A DNA stretch of 53,965 bases, from contig JACPIE010000032.1 of NCBI GenBank assembly GCA_016188245.1, positions 1 to 53,965 of the forward strand, in the 5' to 3' direction. Positions 46,031 through 53,965 of this stretch are shown here, piece after piece (position 1 is the stretch's first letter; each line of letters starts with the position of its first letter). The stretch comes from Candidatus Woesearchaeota archaeon (GTDB lineage Archaea; Nanobdellota; Nanobdellia; Woesearchaeales; GW2011-AR4). The notes beneath the pieces were generated by a model. It ran no database searches. It was not told the origin of the DNA and saw only the letters and a program-made list of their open reading frames with translations. A program made the translations under genes and the position numbers.

Positions 46031-46492
46031 TTAAACTATCCACAAGACTCCAAAATAAGCAGCAATGCCAACAACAGCTCCGGCCAAGACATCAGACAAG
46101 TCATGCTTTTTGAGATGGATCCGGGAGTATGCTACCACAACAACAAAAGCAGCCAAAAGCGCAGATATATTGTGGTTGTTAAAAAATTTCATCAGAACTA
46201 GTGACATAAAAACTGCCCTTGATGAGTGGAGGCTTGGAAACGAAGACGCGTCAAGCTTTTCTATGTAAGAATTGTAGCTATACCTTTTTGGGCGATGCTT
46301 GAAGTGGAATGTCCTTATGGGAACAACAATCAGGTACATCAGCAGTAAGCCGATAAGCAACCTTGCAAAAGTATCATAACTCTTTGTTATTAACAAAACA
46401 AATGTAATTATCAAATACCACCACAGGCTGGCAAAGGAAGTCATATCGCGAAAAAAATCATTTTTCTGCCTTTCTGCAAATTCTGATGCCAT
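46031..46492 (-). CDS. PAP2-family phosphatase
   Basis: FPSLHSSRAVFMSL...AYSRIHLKKHDLSDVLAGAVVG. Confidence 0.85.
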   Translation of the reverse strand: MASEFAERQKNDFFRDMTSFASLWWYLIITFVLLITKSYDTFARLLIGLLLMYLIVVPIRTFHFKHRPKRYSYNSYIEKLDASSFPSLHSSRAVFMSLVLMKFFNNHNISALLAAFVVVVAYSRIHLKKHDLSDVLAGAVVGIAAYFGVLWIV

Positions 46493-46622
46493 TCAATAAG
46501 ATTTTGAAGCCAATTATTTAAATCTTGCCAACCAAAGTTCCAGAAATGATTCGGATTTGATAAATGAATCGTTGTAATTCTGATTTCTAAACATTTTAAA
46601 ATAAGCCGAATACCCTTACCCT

Positions 46623-47612
46623 ATGCGCTACGCAAGGCAGGAAATCTTCAAAGAAATCGGCAAAAAAGGGCAGCAAAAGCTGAGGAAAAGCTCTGTTGCA
46701 GTAGTTGGCCTGGGCGCATTGGGAAGCAATTCTGCCGAATTGCTGGCAAGGGCAGGAATCGGAAAATTAATCTTAATTGACCGTGACATTGTTGAGTTAT
46801 CTAACCTGCAAAGGCAAAGGCTGTTTGGCGAAAATGATGTCGGAAAGCCGAAAGCATTGGCTGCCAGGGAAAGATTAAGCAAAATCAGTTCTGATGTTAA
46901 AATTAAATTTTTTGTTGATGATTTAAATTTTGAAAATATTGGGAAAATTTTTAATTTAAAAAACGAAAAAATCGGTTTGATATTGGACTGCACAGACAAT
47001 CTGGAAACAAGATTCTTAATCAACGATTTCTCAATAAAAAATGAAATTCAGTTTATCTACTCTTCTGCTGTGGAAAGCAAGGGATATTTGTTCAATGCAA
47101 TCCCGGGCAAAACAGCCTGCTTGAGGTGCTTCCTGCATGAAGCTGCAGGACTGGATACCTGCGACACAGTTGGAGTCTTGAATACTATAACTGGCTTAAT
47201 CTCCTCAACCCAAGCCAACGAAGCAATAAAAATATTATTGAACAAAAATCATGAAAAAAATCTGCTTTTTTTTGACATCTGGAAGAATGAATTAATTAAG
47301 ATAAAAATAGAAAAAAACAAAAGCTGCATCTGCTGCGCCAAGCATAATTTTGAATATTTGTCAGGAAAAAAATCCTCAAGAATAATCAAATTATGCGGCG
47401 ACAGCATATTCCAGATAAAAGCAAAAAACATCGATAAAAAGCAATTCAATGAATTAAAAAATAAGCTAAAAAAAATTGGAAAAGTTGCTGATTTTGGGCA
47501 TTGTATCAATTTTGAGAACAAGCTGACAATATTCAGTGACGGGAGGACTTTGGTAAAGGCGAAAAATGAGAAAATGGCGAAATCTTTTTATTCTAAATTT
47601 GTAGGGAACTAA
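46623..47612 (+). CDS. E1-like ThiF/MoeB/UbaA family adenylyltransferase
   Basis: RYARQEIFKEIGKKGQQKLRKSSVAVVGLGALGSNSAELLARAGIGKLILIDRDIVELSNLQRQRLF; CLRC...CICC zinc ligands. Confidence 0.92.
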   Translation: MRYARQEIFKEIGKKGQQKLRKSSVAVVGLGALGSNSAELLARAGIGKLILIDRDIVELSNLQRQRLFGENDVGKPKALAARERLSKISSDVKIKFFVDDLNFENIGKIFNLKNEKIGLILDCTDNLETRFLINDFSIKNEIQFIYSSAVESKGYLFNAIPGKTACLRCFLHEAAGLDTCDTVGVLNTITGLISSTQANEAIKILLNKNHEKNLLFFDIWKNELIKIKIEKNKSCICCAKHNFEYLSGKKSSRIIKLCGDSIFQIKAKNIDKKQFNELKNKLKKIGKVADFGHCINFENKLTIFSDGRTLVKAKNEKMAKSFYSKFVGN

Positions 47613-47614
47613 AT

Positions 47615-48055
47615 CTAAAGCTCTTCCTGCTTGACCGGAATATTTATCAGCTCAATTCCAAGCCGTTTTGCAACGTCAAAAATCCTTTCGTCCCTGTAGA
47701 ATTCGCCATAATAGATTTTCTTTATTCCGGCATTTGCGAGCATCTTGAAGCACGGCCAGCACGGGCTTGCCGTTATGAACACTTCGCCGCCGTCAACCAT
47801 GACGCCGTTCTTGGCTGCCTGGAGTATGGCATTTGTCTCTGCATGAATTGTCGCAACGCAATGGCCGTTCTCCATCAGGTGGCCCACTTCATCGCAATGC
47901 GGCATTCCCCTTATGCTGCCGTTGTACCCTGTTGAAAGTATGGTCTTGTCCCTTACTATCAATGCCCCTACATGCTTCCTGTCGCAAGTGCTTCTGCTGG
48001 CAACTTCTTTTGCAATGTTCATGAAATATTGTTCCCAGCTTACCCTTGTCATTTT
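47615..48055 (-). CDS. dCMP deaminase-like cytidylate deaminase
   Basis: GALIVRDKTILSTGYNGSIRGMPHCDEVGH...HAETNAILQAAKNG...SPCWPCFKML. Confidence 0.92.
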   Translation of the reverse strand, partial: KMTRVSWEQYFMNIAKEVASRSTCDRKHVGALIVRDKTILSTGYNGSIRGMPHCDEVGHLMENGHCVATIHAETNAILQAAKNGVMVDGGEVFITASPCWPCFKMLANAGIKKIYYGEFYRDERIFDVAKRLGIELINIPVKQEEL

Positions 48056-48606
48056 ATTGTTTCCATCCACTCGTCAAATTCCTTGTTTGCTTCTTCAATT
48101 GTCCCGTTGCTGCTGATGTGCCTGTCAGCCAGTTCAAGGCACTTATCCAGCTGCTGGCCGGATGATTCATTGTTATTTTCGCGGTCTTCCTGCTTTTTGA
48201 AGTCCTCGAATGTAGTTGCATCACCTATTCTTCCCCTTTTCAAAAGCCTATCAAACCTGATTTTTTCATCAGTTACAACACCAACCAATAAAAAACCTTC
48301 GTTCTTTCTGAGCTCTTCTATCTCTCCGGGGTTTCTTATGCTGTCTATTGCAAAATTCTTATGGCCCTTGGCCTTTTCCTGCCTTATCTTTTCATTGATT
48401 CGCTTTGCAAGTATTCCGTTTCCGAACTCTTTTCTTAATTTATTTCCAAGATTTATCAAAGTATCTCTGGAATGGTCAAGCTTCCTCCTGTCAGCTTCCT
48501 CTCTTAATGCATCCGACAAAGAAAGGTACACAAATCCTTTTGATTTTAGATGATTTGCAATTTCCCCTTTCCCTGCTGCGTTTTTTCCTGTAAGTCCGAG
48601 TATCAT
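48049..48606 (-). CDS. P-loop kinase, dephospho-CoA kinase/dNMP kinase-like
   Basis: MILGLTGKNAAGKGEIANHLKSKGFVYLSLSDALREE. Confidence 0.75.
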   Translation of the reverse strand: MILGLTGKNAAGKGEIANHLKSKGFVYLSLSDALREEADRRKLDHSRDTLINLGNKLRKEFGNGILAKRINEKIRQEKAKGHKNFAIDSIRNPGEIEELRKNEGFLLVGVVTDEKIRFDRLLKRGRIGDATTFEDFKKQEDRENNNESSGQQLDKCLELADRHISSNGTIEEANKEFDEWMETIK

Positions 48607-49055
48607 TTTTTCTGCAATTTCTCCAATTCTTCCTCGAACCTGTCCAAGTCCTCGAATTCCCTGTAAACAGAAGCAAATCTTATGTAAGCAACTTTGTCCA
48701 ATGCCTTGAGTTTTTTCATTACAATCTCGCCGATGACTTTGCTTTCAACTTCAACAGAATCCCTTTTTCTTAAATCAGACTCAACTTCATCGGCAGCCTT
48801 TTCAATTTTTTCAAGCGGTATGGGCCGTTTTTCGCATGCCTTTAAAATTCCGTTCAAAACCTTCTGTCTCTCAAACCTTTCCCTTTTGCCGTCTTTTTTC
48901 ACGACGACAATATCAGCTTCCTCAACCCTTTCATAGGTCGTGAACCTCTTATTGCATTTGAGGCACTCCCTTCTTCTTCTTGTGGCCTCAAGGTTCTCAG
49001 TCTCCCTTGTGTCAATAACCTGGGTTTCCTCATAATTGCAGTAAGGGCATTTCAT
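48603..49055 (-). CDS. nrdR: Transcriptional repressor NrdR
   Basis: MKCPYCNYEETQVIDTRETENLEATRRRRECLKCNKRFTTYERVE...ATP-cone. Confidence 0.96.
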   Translation of the reverse strand: MKCPYCNYEETQVIDTRETENLEATRRRRECLKCNKRFTTYERVEEADIVVVKKDGKRERFERQKVLNGILKACEKRPIPLEKIEKAADEVESDLRKRDSVEVESKVIGEIVMKKLKALDKVAYIRFASVYREFEDLDRFEEELEKLQKK

Positions 49056-49164
49056 AAAGAGTGGCAATTTAAGAGCAGATATAAATGTTTTGGAGTTTAT
49101 TAAAACAGCTACCAGATGACTATGGCAGATAAGAACATTTTTAAATTATTAGTTATTACTGGGA

Positions 49165-49680
49165 GTGATGAGTAATCTTGTTAATGTTCATGACGGATCA
49201 AGTAAGTGCCCACCGCTGGCATTTGTTAGGAAACAAAATATAGGATTGGCACCAAGTGCAACTTATTCAACACCTTATGCGATTCATGATAAACTAAGGC
49301 AGGAAGGCTACATCGGTCTTTTTGATAACGATTCTATAGTGGGTCAACAGCCAGAAACCATTAGAGAAAAATTGCAGAGCGAACTTCAACCTGCAATTGA
49401 AGATATCCGCGTGAGGCGATCTGTGCTAGAAATACTAATTGCAGGCACAGAAATATGTGGATTAAGCAGGATTATCCCTATGCCGGAACACGCAATCAAG
49501 GAATACGAACGTGATGTGCGTCATGCGATTGCTGAATCATTCGCCAAGAGTTTTCCAGATTCCAAAATAACTTTGCGCTTTAATGATTGTGCAGGATCAA
49601 GTAACTGTTTGATTTATATTCCCCATCTGGATTTTGCCGATGTAGTTTTAGATACTTGTTCTTGGTCAGGTACACTTTAA
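49165..49680 (+). CDS. Hypothetical protein
   Basis: 171-aa ORF. Confidence 0.55.
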   Translation: MMSNLVNVHDGSSKCPPLAFVRKQNIGLAPSATYSTPYAIHDKLRQEGYIGLFDNDSIVGQQPETIREKLQSELQPAIEDIRVRRSVLEILIAGTEICGLSRIIPMPEHAIKEYERDVRHAIAESFAKSFPDSKITLRFNDCAGSSNCLIYIPHLDFADVVLDTCSWSGTL

Positions 49681-49750
49681 TCAAAATAAAGACCCACTTT
49701 AAAGTCAAAAACCAATAACCTTTTAAAATATCAGTTTAATTGCCGAACAG

Positions 49751-50662
49751 ATGGGCAAAAAACTCAGCGTAGGCGGCCAGGCAGTCATTGAGGGAGTCAT
49801 GATAAGGGGCCCTACAAAGTATGCAGTCGCTGTCAGGAAAAACAAGAGGATAACAGCAAAAAGCGGAGCCATACATCCTAAAAATAGATTCTTCAGGCTG
49901 CCTTTTGTCAGGGGATTTGTGAATCTTGCGGAGATGCTTGCCATCGGCATAAAATCACTGATGTGGAGCGCAGAGCAGGCTGCCCCGAAGGAGGAGAATA
50001 TAGGAAAAAAAGAGCTTGCATTTACGATATTTGTTTCAATAGGCTTTGCGATACTGTTCTTCATAGCCCTTCCGTATTTTTTAACGAACCTTTTGGGGTT
50101 CTATGAGGAAAAAAAGCCCTTTTTATTCAACCTGATTGACGGAGCCATAAGAATCCTTATTTTTCTGATTTATATAGTTTCCATATCATTCATGAGAGAC
50201 GTAAAAATATTATTTCAATACCACGGCGCGGAGCACAAGGCAATCCATTGCTATGAAAAAAGCAAAAAGCTCAACGTGCAGAATGTCCAAAAATTCACGA
50301 CACTGCACCCAAGATGCGGAACTTCATTTTTGCTGATAGTGTTCACCATAAGCATCTTTGTTTTTTCGCTGCTGCCCTCAATAGTCATCTATCTTTTCCC
50401 GGATTTTTTAAGCCTGAACACTTTTGTGAGAAAAAGCATTTTGTTTCCGGTAAGAATCCTGCTTATACCGTTAATTGCAGGAATCTCTTATGAAATCCTG
50501 AAGATGAGCGACAAGAAGCAAAATAACTTCATGTTTAAGCTTGTTTCAATGCCGGGGCTGTGGCTCCAAAAAATAACCACCCAGGAGCCCACCAACAGGC
50601 AGGTTGAAGTTGCAGTATCCTCCCTGAAAAAGTTATTGGCAATGGAAAACAAGAAAAAATAA
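49751..50662 (+). CDS. DUF1385-family membrane protein
   Basis: VGGQAVIEGVMIRGPTKYAVAVRKNKRI...YHGAEHKAIHCYE...HPRCGTSFLLIVF. Confidence 0.92.
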   Translation: MGKKLSVGGQAVIEGVMIRGPTKYAVAVRKNKRITAKSGAIHPKNRFFRLPFVRGFVNLAEMLAIGIKSLMWSAEQAAPKEENIGKKELAFTIFVSIGFAILFFIALPYFLTNLLGFYEEKKPFLFNLIDGAIRILIFLIYIVSISFMRDVKILFQYHGAEHKAIHCYEKSKKLNVQNVQKFTTLHPRCGTSFLLIVFTISIFVFSLLPSIVIYLFPDFLSLNTFVRKSILFPVRILLIPLIAGISYEILKMSDKKQNNFMFKLVSMPGLWLQKITTQEPTNRQVEVAVSSLKKLLAMENKKK

Positions 50663-50681
50663 AATAAGAAAATAAAAAAAA

Positions 50682-50930
50682 TTACCTTCTTTTCTTTCTT
50701 CGCCCGCCCCTGGACATCTTGGCGCATGATATGTCGCCGTGCTTGTCAATGAAGTAAAGGTAGCCAGATTTTTTCTTGACCCCTGCTTTGGCCACCATTT
50801 CAACTTTGGCTTTTCCTTTCTTCCTTCCGCCCCTGGACATCTTGGCCCGGCCAACATTTCCCCTCTTGTCAACAAAATAAAGGTAGCCTGCCTGCTTTTT
50901 TACCCCAACTTTTGCTACTTTTTCTGCCAT
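50682..50930 (-). CDS. Small basic protein made of two tandem repeats
   Basis: VAKVGVKKQAGYLYFVDKRGNVGRAKMSRGGRKK / VAKAGVKKKSGYLYFIDKHGDISCAKMSRGGRRK. Confidence 0.8.
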   Translation of the reverse strand: MAEKVAKVGVKKQAGYLYFVDKRGNVGRAKMSRGGRKKGKAKVEMVAKAGVKKKSGYLYFIDKHGDISCAKMSRGGRRKKRR

Positions 50931-51064
50931 TTTAGATTTACCTCCCTATTTTTTTATGTTTTAAGACGATAAAGCACCCCGCGTCTTATCTCTCGAATAC
51001 AAGATTGAGCATGTATTTAAACATTTCGTTTTTTCGACGAAGAAAATCATTCGCTTCCGGATTT

Positions 51065-51532
51065 TTATAATTCGTCAATCTTCTTTAAATATTCTTTAAT
51101 CCTTGAGCTTATGCCGGGCAGCAGGATTTTTTCAATCTTTTCCTCGAAAATTTCATTCAGGCTGTTATGCTCGGTTATCCTGTAGGCATTGAGCCTTTTC
51201 TCTATCAGCATAGAATCCTTGAGCCTTTTCAGCTGCCTCCTTATGTTTGAGGCTGCAATGCCGAGCATAGGCAAATTTAGTTTTTTCCTGTCTTCTATCA
51301 CAAGAGAGCAGATTTCTTCGCTGGTCAAATTCCCCTGATGCTTTTTCGCTTTTATCAGGACACTAAACACATCCACAATTACATCCCTTGAATCGCCGGG
51401 CTGCAGCAGCCCGACTGACAGGCAAATCTTCCTTACCAGCTCCCTCTCATTGAGATTTGACGGCTTTTCGTATCTCCTGAGAGTTATCTCAGCAAGCGGA
51501 ATGTCTCTGGAGATTGTTTTCTGTTTCGGCAT
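51065..51532 (-). CDS. Winged-helix-like regulator, conserved hypothetical
   Basis: NLTSEEICSLVIEDRKKLNLPMLGIAASNIRRQLKRLKDSMLIEKRLNAYRITE. Confidence 0.6.
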   Translation of the reverse strand: MPKQKTISRDIPLAEITLRRYEKPSNLNERELVRKICLSVGLLQPGDSRDVIVDVFSVLIKAKKHQGNLTSEEICSLVIEDRKKLNLPMLGIAASNIRRQLKRLKDSMLIEKRLNAYRITEHNSLNEIFEEKIEKILLPGISSRIKEYLKKIDEL

Positions 51533-51605
51533 GATTGAATATTTCAAGAATTAAGTGGTATATATAAGTTTTGATTAAAGGTAAAACAAAAAAGAAAAAA
51601 TAAAA

Positions 51606-52091
51606 TTAATTTGTGCCGTAACCGTTTGGTACTGCTTTCGCAAACCAGATGTGTCCTAGTCCGTAGCTTGGGTCTTTTCCTTGGTCCATCAAGGTTTCAA
51701 ATTGCCCCCAGATGCAGTATCCGCCATCTGTCGGTGTTCCGCCGTTTGCGCATACAGAAGACCATTTTATCTTGTAATGCCACACAGCGCCAGAACCGCC
51801 AGGAAATGCCCCGTTCCATTCGTTGTCAAGCCATGCGTTATAGCCGTTTGAATCAGTCCATCCTTCTGCATTTCCCCTGTCCCATTCTGCGTTCCATTTC
51901 ATCACTAGCCTATCGTTTGAATAAGCTCCCATGCAGTCTGCTGGGGCGCCTCGCTGTAAGCACCAGCCTGAAGCAGGTCCGTTAAAAATTCTTGCTTTTC
52001 TGTTGTACCCGTACTGGTCAAAGCCTCCAGCTGCATAAGCAACTGCAGCCAATGCCAGCAATGCAGCAATCAATGCCAATATTTTTTTCAT
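51606..52091 (-). CDS. Secreted hypothetical protein (signal peptide)
   Basis: MKKILALIAALLALAAVAYAAGGFDQYGYNRKARIFNGPASGWCLQRG. Confidence 0.78.
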   Translation of the reverse strand: MKKILALIAALLALAAVAYAAGGFDQYGYNRKARIFNGPASGWCLQRGAPADCMGAYSNDRLVMKWNAEWDRGNAEGWTDSNGYNAWLDNEWNGAFPGGSGAVWHYKIKWSSVCANGGTPTDGGYCIWGQFETLMDQGKDPSYGLGHIWFAKAVPNGYGTN

Positions 52092-52105
52092 TTCTTTTCA
52101 CCCCC

Positions 52106-52119
52106 TCCCCAATTGGGGA
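52106..52119. promoter_or_regulatory. Perfect palindrome TCCCCAATTGGGGA in the promoter of the secreted-protein gene
   Basis: Self-complementary 14-mer directly downstream of a TATA-like AAATATAAA on the minus strand. Confidence 0.65.
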
Positions 52120-52196
52120 TTTATATTTGTTACCCTATTTCCATCAATATTTCCAGATACTATAAAAACATTTTTGGTCAAAATCCGTTTTTCATC

Positions 52197-52694
52197 TTAT
52201 ATCCTGAGAATCTCATCCTTGTCCAGCAAGGCCAGCCCTGCTTTTCTGCCCATAATCTGGACTTCAATTATTTTTTTTGGGTTGTCCAGGTCAACTTTTG
52301 GCTTGTCAATAGCTTCAGTAAGCTTCATTATCAATTCTGCTGACGGCATTTCAAAATGCCTTTTTTGAAGGTCCAGCTTCCATTTTTCTGTTTTCCCGAT
52401 GCCCTTCTGCAGCTTTTTTATCTCTTTCTGCATTGCTTTTACATTTGCCTGCACCCATCTGTCAATCGGAACCCAGTGGAAAGTATGCTCGAACATGCCT
52501 TTTTTCTTTTTTAATTTGTTCAGGGCCTTGACAGCTTTTTTGGCATTGGCAGCCCTGAGCTTGAAAACTCCCCCGATATCAGACTTCAGAAATTTGGCTT
52601 TTTGCCTTGCCGCTTTCAGCGCCTTTTCAACTTCCTCTTTGGCGCTTCCTGCATGGCTCGAGTCATGCGTTACGAGAAGATTTGCATCTGGCAT
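52197..52694 (-). CDS. THUMP-domain protein (TAN1-like)
   Basis: NLLVTHDSSHAGSAKEEVEKALKAARQKAKFLKSDIGGVFKLRAANAKKAVKALNKL...HTFHWVPIDRWV. Confidence 0.78.
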   Translation of the reverse strand: MPDANLLVTHDSSHAGSAKEEVEKALKAARQKAKFLKSDIGGVFKLRAANAKKAVKALNKLKKKKGMFEHTFHWVPIDRWVQANVKAMQKEIKKLQKGIGKTEKWKLDLQKRHFEMPSAELIMKLTEAIDKPKVDLDNPKKIIEVQIMGRKAGLALLDKDEILRI

Positions 52695-52801
52695 TATCTC
52701 ACCACAATAGGTTAGAATTCAAGTGTATAAATAACTTTCTGTAGTGCTTTATTCTTAAACAAACCAAAAGTTTAAATATATGTACACATACACATACACA
52801 G

Positions 52802-53044
52802 ATGGGAACAAAAACAATATCTATAATGGACGATGTGTACGAGCTTTTAGTTCGACATAAGAAGCCTAACGAAAGCTTTTCTGAAGAATTTAGGAGGCTT
52901 GTACCTAAAAGAGGCAACATTATGGAATGTGCCGGATTGTGGGCCCATATGAGCGATAAAGAGGCTGAAGATATGAAGAGAAACATAGAAGATTTTGGCA
53001 AAAAATTTACTAAATCACTTCTTAAGAGGACAAACAGACTATGA
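52802..53044 (+). CDS. vapB: VapB-type antitoxin
   Basis: MGTKTISIMDDVYELLVRHKKPNESFSEEFRRLVPKRGNIMECAGLW, start overlaps vapC. Confidence 0.85.
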   Translation: MGTKTISIMDDVYELLVRHKKPNESFSEEFRRLVPKRGNIMECAGLWAHMSDKEAEDMKRNIEDFGKKFTKSLLKRTNRL

Positions 53045-53436
53045 AATGCTTGGACACAACATTTTTAGTGGATTTTTTGAAAAATGACAAGGATGCAATA
53101 GAGAAAGTCAAGGAAATAAAAGATTCTGTTCTTATCACAACCACTATCAATATTTTTGAGGTTCTGCTTGGAATTCACAGAAAAAAACATACAACAGAAG
53201 CTGAATTAGAAAAATTCAAGAAATTAATAGGAAATATTGATATTTTGCATTTTGATTTAGAATCATCTTTTCTAGCATCCAAAATAACAGCCGATTTAAT
53301 AAACCAAGGAAAGGAAATAAATGCAATGGATTGCCTAGTTGCTGGAGCGATGATGTCAAAAAATTGCTATAGTATTGTAACAAGAGACAAAGAGCATTTT
53401 CAAAGAATAAAAGGCATTAAGGTTGAGGGATATTAA
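53041..53436 (+). CDS. vapC: VapC-type PIN-domain toxin
   Basis: MKCLDTTFLVDFLKND...TTINIFEVLLG...EINAMDCLVAGAMMSKNCYSIVTRDKEHF. Confidence 0.93.
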   Translation: MKCLDTTFLVDFLKNDKDAIEKVKEIKDSVLITTTINIFEVLLGIHRKKHTTEAELEKFKKLIGNIDILHFDLESSFLASKITADLINQGKEINAMDCLVAGAMMSKNCYSIVTRDKEHFQRIKGIKVEGY

Positions 53437-53442
53437 TAAAAT

Positions 53443-53883
53443 TCAAATTCTTCTTTCTGTCCTGACTTCTTGCAGCCTTGTTATCGCATCATCTCCTGTG
53501 TAAACTTTGATATGTTCTTGCGGGCTCTTTTTGTGAAGGTCGATAAAATATGCGGTCTTTACGGCACGGTCAAAAGATTTAGCAACTTGTTTAGGCAATT
53601 GCATACTCTCAAATTCAAAAACTTCAATTCCTTTGTCAGTTTGCAAAGCTGCAAATCCTTCTAGGTAACCTGACTCATGGTACCTCAAAAGTCCTGTTCC
53701 CTTCTCCGGAATTAGAACATCTGCTTCATGAACTAATGATTCAATCCTTTCTTTCCATTCACCTTTGGGAATATCCCTCTCATTTGGCACTTCTATCTTA
53801 AAACCTCTGAAATTCAAGTAATACCAGCTCAGTAGAAAAGTTCCTTGAATAAGGAACTCATTGCTCGGCGGAGTGCCGAGCAA
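53443..53883 (-). CDS. Hypothetical protein
   Basis: 146-aa ORF; TTG start lies inside a strong hairpin. Confidence 0.5.
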   Translation of the reverse strand: MLGTPPSNEFLIQGTFLLSWYYLNFRGFKIEVPNERDIPKGEWKERIESLVHEADVLIPEKGTGLLRYHESGYLEGFAALQTDKGIEVFEFESMQLPKQVAKSFDRAVKTAYFIDLHKKSPQEHIKVYTGDDAITRLQEVRTERRI

Positions 53884-53894
53884 GCGAGAACTTT
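53837..53894. repeat. Two adjacent perfect hairpins with outer inverted arms
   Basis: GTTCCTT-gaat-AAGGAAC and TTGCTCGGC-ggagt-GCCGAGCAA, flanked by AAAGTTC / GAACTTT. Confidence 0.7.
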
Positions 53895-53965
53895 AAATGC
53901 AACTTCCTTATTTTGCATCGAAACTTTTATTGAGCGTACAGAACTTCCCGTAATCCTTTTTAAAA

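Noticed and set aside
1975-51260. Every GCTCGG/CCGAGC as a palindromic-element core
   Set aside because: The hexamer occurs repeatedly in coding sequence at about chance frequency; only loci with flanking hairpins were kept.
1-53965. CRISPR arrays, rRNA, tRNA
   Set aside because: No regularly spaced direct repeats, rRNA-like conserved blocks or T-arm motifs were seen by eye; a tRNAscan/Infernal run would be decisive.

Overview
Gene-dense archaeal window, most likely from a DPANN lineage (Woese-/Pacearchaeota-like). That placement is inferred from gene content: an L7Ae-S28e-L24e-Ndk operon, archaeal TATA promoters, a SUF operon with an intein, a SAMP-like protein, an E1-like enzyme and an NcsA/TtuA-like thiolase, plus many lineage-specific hypotheticals. 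No rRNA, tRNA or CRISPR array was recognised. Recognisable modules: nucleotide metabolism and NrdR; split NnrE/NnrD; Fe-S assembly (HTH-sufB-sufD-sufS-sufU-sufC-iscA); three paralogous secreted/surface proteins; several toxin-antitoxin-like modules; transposase remnants. Best observations: (1) sufB carries a LAGLIDADG intein whose reading frame is interrupted by exactly one in-frame TAG, placed so the downstream part would form a split-intein-sized C fragment; (2) a SET-domain gene is cut by an in-frame TAG and a C-run frameshift, while its post-SET zinc motif is still readable downstream; (3) a ~60-bp multi-hairpin repeat occurs twice with compensatory base changes and an RPE-like reading frame, one copy embedded in a CDS; (4) tandem HIT paralogs have both lost the nucleophilic histidine; (5) a perfect palindrome lies in the promoter of the HTH gene heading the SUF operon. 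All family calls come from reading motifs by eye; no database search was run.
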